Positions 1 to 7,448 of a stretch of DNA of 18,507 nt are shown piece by piece. Position numbers and translations under genes: made by a program. This stretch comes from an uncultured Collinsella sp. (GTDB lineage: Bacteria; Actinomycetota; Coriobacteriia; Coriobacteriales; Coriobacteriaceae), in assembly GCA_958439775.1 (NCBI GenBank), contig CAUBWQ010000003.1, forward strand, positions 1 to 18,507, given 5' to 3'. Positions within the stretch are counted from its first letter, which is position 1, and every line of letters begins with the position of its first letter. The notes beneath the pieces were generated by a model. The model was not told the origin of the DNA, searched no databases, and saw only the letters and a list, made by a program, of their open reading frames with translations.

Positions 1-311
1 CGGGCAAGGATTACGGAACCTACTGGGTGCCGGAGATCGACGAGACCGTGCTGGCAAAGGGCTCCATGGTGGCCGCCCAGTATGCTATCGACTTTTTGGC
101 CGAGCCCACGCAAGAGGAGCTCGACGGCCCCACGATCGCCGCGGTTGCCGAGACCAACCCCGACTTGGCCGCCAAGCTGCGCTCTGCCAAGGCAACAGCC
201 GCTGAGGCGCGCGACGCCATGCACGATGCTCGCACCGATAACCATGCTGCAATCAAGGGCATCCACGATGCGCGGGCTGCCGCTCGCCACGAGGAGAAGC
301 GCGACGAGTAG
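1..311 (+). CDS. 3' end of an unrecognised gene (5' truncated by window edge)
   Basis: An open frame enters from the left edge and ends at a TAG at 309-311, giving 102 visible residues. A GTG at position 27 could start translation, but no Shine-Dalgarno motif precedes it and the frame is open to the edge, so I read this as the tail of a longer gene. The visible part begins GKDYGTYWVPEIDE and continues into an Ala/Glu/Asp/Arg-rich, probably helical C-terminus with His residues. I see no membrane segment and no motif that names a family. It is the only + strand gene in the window and converges on the minus-strand genes that follow, with a shared terminator stem between them. Function unknown. 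Confidence 0.6.
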   Translation, partial: GKDYGTYWVPEIDETVLAKGSMVAAQYAIDFLAEPTQEELDGPTIAAVAETNPDLAAKLRSAKATAAEARDAMHDARTDNHAAIKGIHDARAAARHEEKRDE

Positions 312-346
312 CCATCACGCCCACCCATAACAACCTGGCTAGAGCA

Positions 347-385
347 AAGCGGGGGCGAACGTTATCTCAACGTTCGCCCCCGCTT
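347..385. terminator. Bidirectional stem-loop terminator
   Basis: A perfect 17-bp inverted repeat (347-363 with 369-385) encloses the loop ATCTC. It sits between the stop of the + strand gene at 311 and the stop of the minus-strand DUF2752 gene at 418. Convergent placement and a very stable GC-rich stem suggest it ends transcription from both sides. The T-tracts are short, so this is a strong stem with modest tails. Confidence 0.75.
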
Positions 386-417
386 ATGTGTCGACCGCTT
401 TTCTAGCGCGTCCTCCG

Positions 418-894
418 TCACGACAGGAAAGAGCGAAGGATGGTGAGCCAGCGTGGGGGTTCGAGGTGGATGATGTCGTCGGGGACTCCGGCGGGCGCAT
501 GGCCGCCAAAGAGTAGGCCGGCATCTACCGGATTGATGAGGCGCACGATCCATACGGCGATGACCAGCATGCACAACACGGTGACTGCAATGTCGACACC
601 ACGCTTTAGCTTGCTCGATGCCACCTCCTCGCGCACGAACGCGAGCACAAACGCAATCGGCACCACCCAAAACAGCGGATGGTAGGCAAAGGCCGCCGCA
701 AAATCGAGACGCAGCGCCGCCAGCCACGCCCTCGTCATGCCGCATCCCGGACAAGGAGCGCCCGTCATCATTCGAAAAATGCAGCCGATATCGAGCAGGT
801 AGAGCGCGAGCCAGGCGACAAAGAGCGCGCCGGTGCAAAAAAGGGCGCGGCGAAGGAGCTCTGCCGTGCCCCTATGTCCCTGGGAGCTGTTCAC
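418..894 (-). CDS. DUF2752 family membrane protein
   Basis: The product is a 158-residue integral membrane protein of unknown molecular function. The motif PCPGCGMTRA (about residues 47-56) is the signature of DUF2752. Hydrophobic segments lie near residues 17-38, 66-88 and 100-120. I chose the GTG at 894, preceded by AAGGGCGG, because it falls 13 bases after the stop of the upstream gene. An in-frame ATG at 954 would give 178 aa but overlap that gene by 47 bases. It is the last gene of the minus-strand cluster with the zinc-ribbon proteins at 908-1516 and 1712-3028 and is probably co-transcribed with the nearer one. The paired Cys suggest metal binding or disulfide chemistry, but this is not established for the family. 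Confidence 0.8.
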   Translation of the reverse strand: MNSSQGHRGTAELLRRALFCTGALFVAWLALYLLDIGCIFRMMTGAPCPGCGMTRAWLAALRLDFAAAFAYHPLFWVVPIAFVLAFVREEVASSKLKRGVDIAVTVLCMLVIAVWIVRLINPVDAGLLFGGHAPAGVPDDIIHLEPPRWLTILRSFLS

Positions 895-907
895 GCCGCC
901 CTTATTG

Positions 908-1516
908 TTAGGCACGAGCGCCAAGGCGAGTGTTGTAAGCCGTTGCCATGGCATTGGTATTATTGATGATGATGTTCATAGCGAAGATGGGACCAAGGCC
1001 GCACAGGAGCGCGCCGAAGATCTGCCACAGAAGAACGGTGGTGCCGTTTTCCTGGAACACCAGGCCGTAGCGAGGAGCGTTGGCCTGCAGGCGGTTGCCA
1101 ATCTTGTAATACCAGTAGTACGCGTAGAAGCCGCAGGTCACAAACGATAGAAGGATGAATTCCGCCAGACCCGGCGTGTAATCGCCGTCATCCTGACACA
1201 ACGTGTTGACGTCGCGTGCCAAGCAATACAGGAAGTAGAACGAATAGATACCGCAGGTCACAAGAGAGAGCAGCAGCCAGCCGATCAGGCTGCGGTCAGC
1301 CTTAATGGGGCCATAGCCCATCGGAGCGGATGCGGACTGTTGGGCGTATTGACCGGTGTACTGCTGCTGAGGCTGGGGCACGGGCTGAATAGCCTGGGCC
1401 GGAGCGGGCTGGGGCTGCGGGGCCGGAGCGGCAGAAGCGGCACCAACGGCGGATCCGCAAACAGGGCAGAATTTGGCATCATCCGAAATGGGAGAACCAC
1501 AAGTGGGACAGAACAT
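908..1516 (-). CDS. Zinc-ribbon, DUF4234-like membrane protein
   Basis: This 202-aa protein opens with a zinc-ribbon of two Cys pairs (C3, C6, C17, C20), then a Pro/Gln/Ala-rich linker (about 25-65). The membrane part contains an internal repeat: LLSLVTCGIY (82-91) and LLSFVTCGFY (122-131), each with aromatic residues, and a third hydrophobic segment near 159-181. The repeat and the N(I/A)xxR-type connections match DUF4234 proteins. The start is well supported: GGAGAGG lies just upstream of the ATG at 1516. It sits directly upstream of the DUF2752 gene with a 13-base gap, suggesting one transcript. The ribbon probably binds zinc and faces the cytoplasm. No catalytic function can be assigned. 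Confidence 0.82.
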   Translation of the reverse strand: MFCPTCGSPISDDAKFCPVCGSAVGAASAAPAPQPQPAPAQAIQPVPQPQQQYTGQYAQQSASAPMGYGPIKADRSLIGWLLLSLVTCGIYSFYFLYCLARDVNTLCQDDGDYTPGLAEFILLSFVTCGFYAYYWYYKIGNRLQANAPRYGLVFQENGTTVLLWQIFGALLCGLGPIFAMNIIINNTNAMATAYNTRLGARA

Positions 1517-1668
1517 GAGCCTCTCCTTTTCCTAAGGCGTCGCACGCCTTCAAACCTTACACGTCTACGTTCTCAACAATAGCCGCGACGTTGTTGCGCA
1601 ACATTGACCAATTTCCGAGAAATTTTGCTGCAACCGTTTTCCCAGGCATTTTCGTGCTTTCGCAGTAG

Positions 1669-1705
1669 AAAAAGGCAGCGCGGGCTCAGTTGCCCAGGGC
1701 GCCTC
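1669..1705 (-). terminator. Probable intrinsic terminator after the zinc-ribbon/Pro-Ala gene
   Basis: Just past the stop at 1712 the minus strand has an imperfect GC-rich hairpin (arms around 1694-1705 and 1674-1686, loop near AACT) followed by TTTTT (complement of 1669-1673). The stem has bulges, so confidence is moderate. The rest of the 195-base gap to the next gene (1517-1668) holds nothing else I recognise. Confidence 0.5.
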
Positions 1706-1711
1706 GACCGG

Positions 1712-3028
1712 CTATTCGGTTTGATTGTTTTCGGCAGCAGGATTATCGCCCGGCTCATCCGCCGGCGTGGCAACGGCATCCCAATCGGGCTCCGCAGGCG
1801 TCGCCTCGGACGCCGGTGCGGGGACAGGAGCAGGTGCCGGGGCAGGGGCAGGCGCGGGTGCCGGGGCAGGCGCAGGCGCGGGTGCCGGGGCAGGCGCAGC
1901 ACCAGTGGCTGCCGTGGGATTGAATCCCGCAGGAGCAGGCTTCTTCTCACCCGGGAGCACAAAAGTCAAAACGTCGTCCTTGTCCTCATCGGCCCACTCG
2001 CCTGCATAGCGTGCGGCCCAATAGCCAACGGCACGGTGCTTGAGCATCTTGCCAAAGACCGTAAGAAATACGGTGACGAAAGCGACCAGCACCAAGAACA
2101 GCGCGAGCGTGACGCCACCGCCGGTAACAATTGCCTCAATACCCGTAGGACGATAGTAGTAGCTATACATACCGACAGAGGCAATGGCGCCAAAGACGAC
2201 CGTCAAGATCCATGTGACAACGTTGGCGACCAGGCCCGTCAAAAACTCGGGAAGGAACGAAGCACAGAACAGCTTGGTCTTGTTGTGCTTAAACGCCGCC
2301 CAGACCTTATCGAGCGAAAACGCGCTCTCGACACGCCCGGTCACCGCAAAGTGCATCACGGCGATGTCGGCGAACATCTTAAAGAAGACACCCAGAATCG
2401 CCGAGGCAATTAGCGCCAGGACAAGCAGGCCAAGCGAGCCAAACAGCGCAGCCTCGAGCGCATAAGAGCCGTAATAAGAATACGAGCCCGCAGCGCCAAT
2501 TACCACGCCCTCCACCAGCGAAAGCACTACACCGATAACGGGAATGGCAGCGATAACCTCGAGCACGACCGAAATAACGCTCGAAAAGACTCCGAGACCA
2601 AACGACGTGGAACGCATCAGCGGACGATCCATGCCGTCATCGATCTTAAGCGACAGATCGCGACCCCACTCGATGCCAAAGCCGGAACCGCACACGCTCG
2701 CAATGCAAGCTGCCAAAAAGCCGATGGCAGCCGCAATGCCGCCAATAACGGGAATAAACAACACGAGCACCGACACAACGCAAATCAGCGCCGGCAAAAA
2801 CGCGATTTGGCATACACGCTGAAGCACGCCCGGAGTCTTGGTCATATCTTGGAACGCCTGAGCCACACAGCCCTTTGGCGCATTCGCCACGGGCGGTTGC
2901 GGAACAAACTGCTGGGGCTGAGGCTGTCCCTGGGGAGCGGGGCCAGCGGCACCGGCATTAGGAGCACCACACACGCCGCAGAACTTGTCGTTATCGCCCA
3001 TGGGGGCGCCACACTGCGAGCAGAACAT
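1712..3028 (-). CDS. Zinc-ribbon multi-pass membrane protein with Pro-Ala tail (DUF4013-like)
   Basis: This 438-aa protein starts with a zinc-ribbon whose spacing (C3, C6, C17, C20) matches that of the protein at 908-1516. A Pro/Gln linker follows, then about six hydrophobic segments (near 75-95, 96-115, 145-172, 195-220, 258-285, 305-328). The part around GRDLSLKIDDGMDRP and HFAVTGRVESAF resembles DUF4013 membrane proteins, which have no defined activity. The C-terminus carries a long Ala-Pro repeat (about 377-405) and an acidic tail. I chose the ATG at 3028, where the ribbon begins and AAGGG lies upstream. An earlier ATG at 3112 would add 28 residues unlike the family. The Ala-Pro stretch is probably a rigid cytoplasmic spacer. 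Confidence 0.75.
   Translation of the reverse strand: MFCSQCGAPMGDNDKFCGVCGAPNAGAAGPAPQGQPQPQQFVPQPPVANAPKGCVAQAFQDMTKTPGVLQRVCQIAFLPALICVVSVLVLFIPVIGGIAAAIGFLAACIASVCGSGFGIEWGRDLSLKIDDGMDRPLMRSTSFGLGVFSSVISVVLEVIAAIPVIGVVLSLVEGVVIGAAGSYSYYGSYALEAALFGSLGLLVLALIASAILGVFFKMFADIAVMHFAVTGRVESAFSLDKVWAAFKHNKTKLFCASFLPEFLTGLVANVVTWILTVVFGAIASVGMYSYYYRPTGIEAIVTGGGVTLALFLVLVAFVTVFLTVFGKMLKHRAVGYWAARYAGEWADEDKDDVLTFVLPGEKKPAPAGFNPTAATGAAPAPAPAPAPAPAPAPAPAPAPAPVPAPASEATPAEPDWDAVATPADEPGDNPAAENNQTE
1833..1900. repeat. 24-bp tandem repeat encoding the Ala-Pro tract
   Basis: About 2.8 copies of a 24-bp unit beginning GGTGCCGGGGCAGG (starts at 1833, 1857, 1881) lie within the zinc-ribbon protein gene. The unit is a multiple of three and encodes (Ala-Pro)4, so copy-number change would lengthen or shorten the spacer without breaking the frame. 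Confidence 0.8.
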
Positions 3029-3178
3029 CGAAATCATCCCTTCGTATCTAGAGCGAATCACCTGGATCGCAAACGATGTCTTTGGCATCATTATCACCCA
3101 ATGTGAGGACAAATACTCTTAGATGACGTATTTGCAACGCGCGAGGCGCTTTTCGATTGTTTGATGAGTGTGTCTGCG

Positions 3179-4201
3179 CTAGTTCGTTCCGCGGAAGCCC
3201 TTGCCGACGATCTCGGAGCTGTCGACAATCGTGATAAAGGCACCCGGATCGACTTCGCGCGCATAGCGGCGCAGCTGCACGGCCTCGCGACGGCTCAGCA
3301 CGCTCATGATCACCGTCACGCACTTGCCCGAGAAGGCACCGTAGCCGCGACTGATGGTCGCTGTGCGGTTGAGATGCTTGACGATAAACTCCTCGACCTT
3401 AAGGGGTTCGGAGCAAATGACCGTGCAGACCTTACGAAGATGGATGCTCTCGATGGCCTTGTCGACCACAAGCGTCTTGGCAAACAGGCCGAGCACGCAA
3501 TACAGACCGACACGCGGGCCATACAAAAAGGCCGCGATGGTCACGATGCCGATATCGACCAGCAGCAGGGCGCGGCCAATCTCGAGCGTCGTGCGGCGCT
3601 TGAGGATCATGGCAAGAATGTCCGTGCCACCCGTCGAGGCGCCGATATCAAAGACGATGGCGCTGCCGAGCGCCGGCAGAATCACGGCAAAACACAGGTC
3701 GAGCCACATATCGCCCGTCATCGAGACACTGGTCGGGATAAAGAGCTCGAAAAGCGAAACATAGGCGGACAGCGCAAACGAGGCGAAGACGCTCCACAGG
3801 ATTGCCTTGCGCTCCAAAAAGATAAAGCCCAAAACGACGAGAACCGCGTTGATAATCCACATAAAGACGCCGACGGGCAGGGTCGGGAACAGCGTGGACA
3901 GAATGACCGACACGCCCGAGGTGCCGCCGAAGGCAAAGTGATTGGGGGTTTTAAACGCAACGATGGCAAAGGCCGTAAGAATCAGGCCCAGATTGAGCTC
4001 GGCGAAAAAGCGCGGGAAGCCTGGCTCCTGGCTACGCTTTTGGCCGGCACGCTCGCCGCGCTCGATATCGGTGCGATCAACCACGCGCTCCATCGGCACC
4101 ACGGGAGGACGATGTACCTCCTCGGCAGCTCGCGATGCCGCCTCTGCCGCGGCAGCCTCAATCGCCCATGCCTGGCTTTCTGTTTCGTGCTCGTCAGCCA
4201 T
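3179..4201 (-). CDS. YitT family membrane protein with DUF2179 domain
   Basis: This 340-aa protein has an Ala/Glu-rich cytoplasmic N-terminus (about 1-60), a block of about six hydrophobic segments (about 65-240) and a soluble C-terminal domain (about 245-335) matching DUF2179. Two Gly-rich signatures, GGTSGVS near residue 92 and GASTGGTD near the middle, are typical of YitT proteins. The C-terminal part TATISRGYGAFSGK followed by VTVIMSVLSRREAVQL is the usual DUF2179 core. The start at 4201 has GAGGGG upstream. YitT proteins are presumed transporters or membrane sensors; the substrate is unknown. The gene stands alone, with a terminator stem upstream at 4318-4355. The 150-base gap downstream (3029-3178) shows no clear terminator. 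Confidence 0.9.
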   Translation of the reverse strand: MADEHETESQAWAIEAAAAEAASRAAEEVHRPPVVPMERVVDRTDIERGERAGQKRSQEPGFPRFFAELNLGLILTAFAIVAFKTPNHFAFGGTSGVSVILSTLFPTLPVGVFMWIINAVLVVLGFIFLERKAILWSVFASFALSAYVSLFELFIPTSVSMTGDMWLDLCFAVILPALGSAIVFDIGASTGGTDILAMILKRRTTLEIGRALLLVDIGIVTIAAFLYGPRVGLYCVLGLFAKTLVVDKAIESIHLRKVCTVICSEPLKVEEFIVKHLNRTATISRGYGAFSGKCVTVIMSVLSRREAVQLRRYAREVDPGAFITIVDSSEIVGKGFRGTN

Positions 4202-4317
4202 TACGGCAACCCCTCGTTAACAATTTGGAAACAATGCGCCCATTAGGGTAACGCGGAACACGACGATTGCAACCCCTAGTTAGACGAGCGGTATGCCTAC
4301 ATCGGGGACATACAAAT

Positions 4318-4355
4318 AACGGCCGGCCGCACATACATCCGTGCGGCCGGCCGTT
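4318..4355 (-). terminator. Terminator of the Asp23 operon
   Basis: A perfect 15-bp stem (4318-4332 with 4341-4355) with an 8-base loop lies about 50 bases past the Asp23/Gls24 stop. On the minus strand it is followed by ATTTGTATG, a modest T-rich tail. It separates the Asp23 operon from the YitT gene and may work both ways. Confidence 0.7.
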
Positions 4356-4406
4356 TGACGTTTTCGCAGATAAAACCTGCTAAAATAAACATCCCTTTTT
4401 GGTAGG

Positions 4407-4928
4407 TTACTCGTGCTGGTTGGTGCGGTGCTCGTACTCCTCGGGGGTGATGACATCCTCGATGCGTAGGTTGACGCCTGCCACCTCAAGGCCGGTCATC
4501 GCGGCCAGACGCTCGGTCACGCGCGCCTTGACGTCGTCGAAAATCGCGGGCGCGTAGGCGCCGTACTCGATAATGACGGAAATGTTGACGACCACGCGGT
4601 TGTCATCGGTGACCTCGACCGTCACGCCCTTGGTCAGGTTCTCGGCACCAAACTGCTCCTGCACAAAGTGCATGAGGTTGCCCTTCATGCCCAGGACGTG
4701 CGGCACCTCGCGGGTGGCCATGGCGACGATCTTCTCGATCACACCGTTGGAATAGGTCAGCGAGTCCTCGGACTCGTCTGTTTCCTCATCATCCTCGTCC
4801 GCATCGTCGGCGGGTTCGGCCTCGACGAGCGCCTCGTCCTCGAGCGTTACGTCCTCGGCCTCGGCGGCGACGGTCTCGTCTGCCTCGGGCTCAGTATCGG
4901 CCACATCGACCTTCGTGTTAAAAGCCAT
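4407..4928 (-). CDS. Asp23/Gls24 family envelope stress response protein
   Basis: This 173-aa protein has a very acidic Glu/Asp N-terminal extension (about 1-57) followed by a full Asp23/Gls24 domain (about 58-165). Recognisable elements are SNGVIEKIVAMATREVPHV, VTVEVTDDNRVVVNISVIIEYG and GLEVAGVNLRIEDV, which give the family's alternating helix/strand pattern. The start at 4928 is preceded by AAGGAGGAACC, a strong ribosome site. It is the last gene of the set with amaP and a DUF2273 gene, the usual company of asp23. In Staphylococcus aureus, AmaP anchors Asp23 at the membrane and the system relates to cell envelope stress. The acidic extension is longer than in many relatives. Confidence 0.92.
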   Translation of the reverse strand: MAFNTKVDVADTEPEADETVAAEAEDVTLEDEALVEAEPADDADEDDEETDESEDSLTYSNGVIEKIVAMATREVPHVLGMKGNLMHFVQEQFGAENLTKGVTVEVTDDNRVVVNISVIIEYGAYAPAIFDDVKARVTERLAAMTGLEVAGVNLRIEDVITPEEYEHRTNQHE

Positions 4929-4972
4929 GGTTCCTCCTTATGCCCACCGCACACGCGGCGGTCGAATACATA

Positions 4973-5350
4973 CTAGCGGCCGCTAAACAGACGGCCGAAG
5001 AAGTTGACGATCCCGTTCTCGCCGTCGCGGATCTGGCCAATCACGGCGCCGATCAGCACAAAGAAAGCGATGACGAGCGTATCCCACAGGCCGAGCGTGA
5101 GCACCAGCACGGCGAGCACAAAACCAGCGACGGCTCCAAGCGTGGTGTTGGGATGACGGACGGCATAGCTCCAGATGGCTGCCCCCGTACCCTTGATGAG
5201 ACCCATGGCCTCATCAAAATCATCGGCGACCGCGTCATGTGACTCGGTACCCTCCACCTTAGGATCGACGACCTCGCCTGCCGGCGCGGCGCTCTGATCG
5301 ATAGTCAGGCGCGGGGTGCGGACGGTCTTGTCTTGATTGGTATCACTCAC
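4973..5350 (-). CDS. DUF2273 family small membrane protein
   Basis: This 125-aa protein starts at a GTG (5350) that overlaps the end of amaP by 8 bases, and the GGAGG inside the amaP 3' end serves as its ribosome site. This implies translational coupling. Residues 1-65 are soluble and polar. Two membrane segments (about 70-88 and 90-107) joined by a short GLWDT turn are followed by the basic tail FFGRLFSGR. That hairpin layout and the GAVIGQIRDG ending fit DUF2273, which is commonly found beside amaP and asp23 genes. It probably assists membrane docking of the Asp23 protein; its exact role is unknown. The same frame is open further upstream, but that part is a shadow of amaP. Confidence 0.85.
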   Translation of the reverse strand: MSDTNQDKTVRTPRLTIDQSAAPAGEVVDPKVEGTESHDAVADDFDEAMGLIKGTGAAIWSYAVRHPNTTLGAVAGFVLAVLVLTLGLWDTLVIAFFVLIGAVIGQIRDGENGIVNFFGRLFSGR

Positions 5351-5888
5351 CGGAAACCTCCACGGTCTGGACGGTAGTCTTGGATGGCAAAAAACGAACG
5401 CGCGCAGTCGTGCCCGGCGTGCCGAGCATAGTGTCGCAGGCCTCCTCGATACGTTGCTGCATCGCGATAGCTTGGGAGGCCACATCCCGGTCGTCGAGCG
5501 CGATGGCGTCGACCTTAAAACGGACGTGCGATTCGTCGGAGCCCTGCACGCGCGCCTCGACATGCTCGATCATCACTCGGTTGTCGCGCTCTGCCGCGGT
5601 ACGAGCACACGAGGAGAGGGCAGCGAGCGTGACCTCGATATTGCGCTCCCCCGCCGGATGCACGCAGGACGGCTCGCGACGAGCAAACATCAGGCGGAAG
5701 AAACCCACGAGCACGCCGAGCGCCACGACACCGCCGCACGCCGTAACAACGATGCGAGGCAGCGGATCGCGCATCAGCAGCATAAAGCGATAGGTATATG
5801 GCCCCCAAAACTGGCAGACTAACGTACCCAGCGCCACGACGGCGGAGGCAAGATACACGATCGCCAGGGCTCGTTTGAGCACGCGCAT
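5343..5888 (-). CDS. amaP: Alkaline shock response membrane anchor protein AmaP
   Basis: This 181-aa protein has two N-terminal membrane segments (about 7-27 and 45-67) and a soluble C-terminal domain with the AmaP pattern: RNIEVTLAALSSCARTAAE, then a predicted strand region and VRFLPSK near the end. It is the first gene of the amaP - DUF2273 - asp23 operon, and that gene order strongly supports the name. The ATG at 5888 follows GAAGGGAG. In firmicutes AmaP recruits Asp23 to the membrane. The similarity is at the level of architecture and neighbourhood, and I did not align it to a reference. Confidence 0.8.
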   Translation of the reverse strand: MRVLKRALAIVYLASAVVALGTLVCQFWGPYTYRFMLLMRDPLPRIVVTACGGVVALGVLVGFFRLMFARREPSCVHPAGERNIEVTLAALSSCARTAAERDNRVMIEHVEARVQGSDESHVRFKVDAIALDDRDVASQAIAMQQRIEEACDTMLGTPGTTARVRFLPSKTTVQTVEVSGE

Positions 5889-5938
5889 GCAGCGCTCCCT
5901 TCAAATCTCGATCCACAGAATGCAAAACGATTCGCATC

Positions 5939-5944
5939 ATTATA
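5939..5944 (-). promoter_or_regulatory. Candidate -10 element for the amaP operon
   Basis: A consensus TATAAT occurs on the minus strand about 50 bases upstream of the amaP start. No good -35 box lies 16-18 bases further upstream, and the element overlaps the T-tract of the yebC terminator. It is a candidate only. Confidence 0.3.
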
Positions 5945-5985
5945 AAAGAGCCGGGTCCGGTGCCTCATGCACGCGGATCCGGCTC
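5941..5985 (-). terminator. Intrinsic terminator of yebC
   Basis: On the minus strand, 70 bases past the yebC stop, a 12-bp stem (5974-5985 with 5948-5959, one G-T wobble) is followed directly by TTTTATAAT. Stem plus T-tract is the standard intrinsic terminator form. It separates yebC from the amaP operon. Confidence 0.8.
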
Positions 5986-6054
5986 ATCTATTCCACGAGG
6001 CTTGCATGCTCGCTTCATTATGCCCAGATATGCACGGCTCAATCCGTGCGGGCG

Positions 6055-6861
6055 CTACTCCTCCTCGAGGGCAGCGATGACCTCGTCGGTCATGTCCATG
6101 GTGCTGTAGACGTCCTGGACGTCGTCGAGCTCCTCAAGACGGTCGATGAGGCGCTGAACCTTCTTGGCGTCGGCACCGGAGACCTCGGTCGGAGTGGTCG
6201 GGACCATGGTGGTCTCGGAGCCCTTGACCTGGACGCCCTGCTCCTCGAGTGCCTTGGAGACAGCCATGACGTCGTTGGCAGCGGTCCAGACGATCCACTC
6301 CTCGCCGGCGTCCTCGTAGTCCTCACCACCGGCCTCGGCGATCGCCATCATGAACTCATCCTCGTCACCGGCAGCACCGTTGGCGATCATGGTCTCCTTC
6401 TTGGCGTTCTCGTCCAGGATCTCCTTGGCGACGACGATCTGGCCCTTGCGCTCAAACTGGAAGGCGACGGAGCCCGAGGTGCCCAGGTTGCCACCAGCGT
6501 GGGAGAGGGCGGAACGGACGTCGGCGGCAGTGCGGTTGCGGTTGTCGGTCAGGCAGTCGACGTAGACGGCAACACCGGCGGGACCGTAGCCCTCGTACAC
6601 GATGTTCTCGTAGACGGCGGCGTCGGCACCCGAACCAAAGGCCTTATCGATAGCGGACTTGATCTTGTCCTTAGGCATGGACTGAGCCTTAGCCTTGGCA
6701 ACGGCAGCGGCGAGGCTGGCGTTGTTCTCGGGCAGCGGGTCGCCGCCGAGACGGGCAGCAACGGTGATGTTGCGGCTGAGCTTGGAGAAGAGGGCGGAAC
6801 GCTTGGCGTCCTGCGCGCCCTTACGATGCTTGGTTGTGGCCCACTTAGAGTGTCCGGACAT
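6055..6861 (-). CDS. yebC: YebC/PmpR family regulator
   Basis: This 268-aa protein carries the hallmark N-terminus MSGHSKWATTKHRKGAQDAK followed by the basic SALFSKLSRNITVAAR helix. Other family blocks are MPKDKIKSAIDKAFG, YEGYGPAGVAVYVDCLTDNRNRT (near 85-107) and GNLGTSGSVAFQF. The acidic C-terminal domain matches the usual three-domain YebC fold; typical members have about 240-250 residues. YebC proteins are described as DNA-binding transcription regulators, and some members as ribosome-associated factors that aid translation of proline stretches. The start at 6861 follows AGGAGA. It is the last clear host gene before the prophage and lies alone, with a terminator downstream. The adjacent prophage end does not damage it. 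Confidence 0.95.
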   Translation of the reverse strand: MSGHSKWATTKHRKGAQDAKRSALFSKLSRNITVAARLGGDPLPENNASLAAAVAKAKAQSMPKDKIKSAIDKAFGSGADAAVYENIVYEGYGPAGVAVYVDCLTDNRNRTAADVRSALSHAGGNLGTSGSVAFQFERKGQIVVAKEILDENAKKETMIANGAAGDEDEFMMAIAEAGGEDYEDAGEEWIVWTAANDVMAVSKALEEQGVQVKGSETTMVPTTPTEVSGADAKKVQRLIDRLEELDDVQDVYSTMDMTDEVIAALEEE

Positions 6862-6959
6862 ACGTGTCTCCTATCGGTTTCGACCTAAAGCCCAGCGCGA
6901 ATGCTCAGGCAATATAAACAAACGTCGTTAGATTACCACTTATGGCCTTCTAAGCAAAC

Positions 6960-7043
6960 ACAAGACTCACAACAGGCATTATTCATTTTACAAGACTCAC
7001 AAGACTCACCAAGATGCACCGCAGGGACCAAATAGGGACCAAA
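6960..7043. repeat. Direct repeats at the presumed host/prophage junction
   Basis: Two short repeat families occur in the gene-free stretch between yebC and the phage operon. ACAAGACTCAC is present at 6960-6970 and 6990-7000, with a third partial copy (AAGACTCACC) at 7001-7010. AGGGACCAAA is present at 7023-7032 and 7034-7043. Such closely spaced repeats are common around tyrosine-recombinase attachment sites as arm-binding sites. The attachment core itself cannot be placed because the other prophage end is not in the window. Confidence 0.4.
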
Positions 7044-7080
7044 GGCCACGCATTCCGTAGAATTGGATGGCGTGGCCTTT
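7041..7080. repeat. 11-bp inverted repeat near the prophage edge
   Basis: AAAGGCCACGC (7041-7051) pairs perfectly with GCGTGGCCTTT (7070-7080) around an 18-base loop. On the + strand it is followed by ATTTGA, a weak terminator tail. No + strand gene lies nearby to be ended, so it may instead be part of the attachment region or a remnant host terminator. Confidence 0.5.
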
Positions 7081-7099
7081 ATTTGACAGCATCGGTAAC

Positions 7100-7133
7100 A
7101 AAAAAGCCCTCCCCGGCATCATGCCGAGGAGGG
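7100..7133 (-). terminator. Terminator of the phage late operon
   Basis: Just past the last phage gene (stop 7145), the minus strand has a 13-bp stem (7121-7133 with 7107-7119, one G-T wobble) with a one-base nominal loop, followed by CTTTTTT. This is a textbook intrinsic terminator and marks the end of late phage transcription. Confidence 0.9.
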
Positions 7134-7144
7134 TGGTGCGTCTG

Positions 7145-7447
7145 CTATGGCCTGTCGATGATGACCTGGTCGCCATCCTCGTCGAGGTACGGCGTGATGG
7201 CGATGCCGCGGTCGCTCTCGACCACGATGTAGGCACGGTTGGTCGAGCGCTCGGTGGCGATGTACGAGTTCACGTTCTGGGGCAGGTCGTAGAGCGGCCC
7301 ATCGGACTGGTCTATGACCGTGGCGACACCCGTCGCGCTCGCATCGCTGGGGTGCGCAAGCGAGCAGGCGACGGTGATGAGCGCGAACATGGCGATGACC
7401 GCCAGCACCGCGTATACGAAGCCAAACAGCTTCTCGCTGAACTTCAT
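7145..7447 (-). CDS. Small membrane-anchored phage protein, DUF6440-like
   Basis: This 100-aa protein is the last gene of the phage operon. A hydrophobic segment (about 7-29) ends in TVACS, which resembles but does not meet the lipobox pattern, so it is more likely an N-terminal anchor or signal. The C-terminal domain (about 58-98) has the pattern YIVVESDRGIAITPYLDEDG, which recalls DUF6440 proteins. The start at 7447 is supported by AAGGAGTG, and the ATG comes one base after the endolysin stop at 7449. Placement after holin and endolysin suggests either a lysis accessory or a gene altering the host surface in the lysogen. Function unknown. Confidence 0.7.
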   Translation of the reverse strand: MKFSEKLFGFVYAVLAVIAMFALITVACSLAHPSDASATGVATVIDQSDGPLYDLPQNVNSYIATERSTNRAYIVVESDRGIAITPYLDEDGDQVIIDRP

Positions 7448-7448
7448 G

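Noticed and set aside
1833..1900. CRISPR-like array
   Set aside because: Contiguous 24-bp tandem repeats without spacers, fully explained by an Ala-Pro coding tract.
3029..3178. Promoter for the zinc-ribbon/Pro-Ala gene
   Set aside because: TTGCAA and GATAAT-like words occur on the minus strand but not at proper -35/-10 spacing.
5875..6888. Long + strand open frame (337 codons) opposite yebC
   Set aside because: It is antisense to a clear YebC protein, is Gly/Leu/Val low complexity and has no ribosome site; a GC-driven shadow.
6862..7144. tRNA or other structured RNA gene at the prophage junction
   Set aside because: No cloverleaf or TTCGAATC-type T-loop on either strand; only short repeats and terminators seen.
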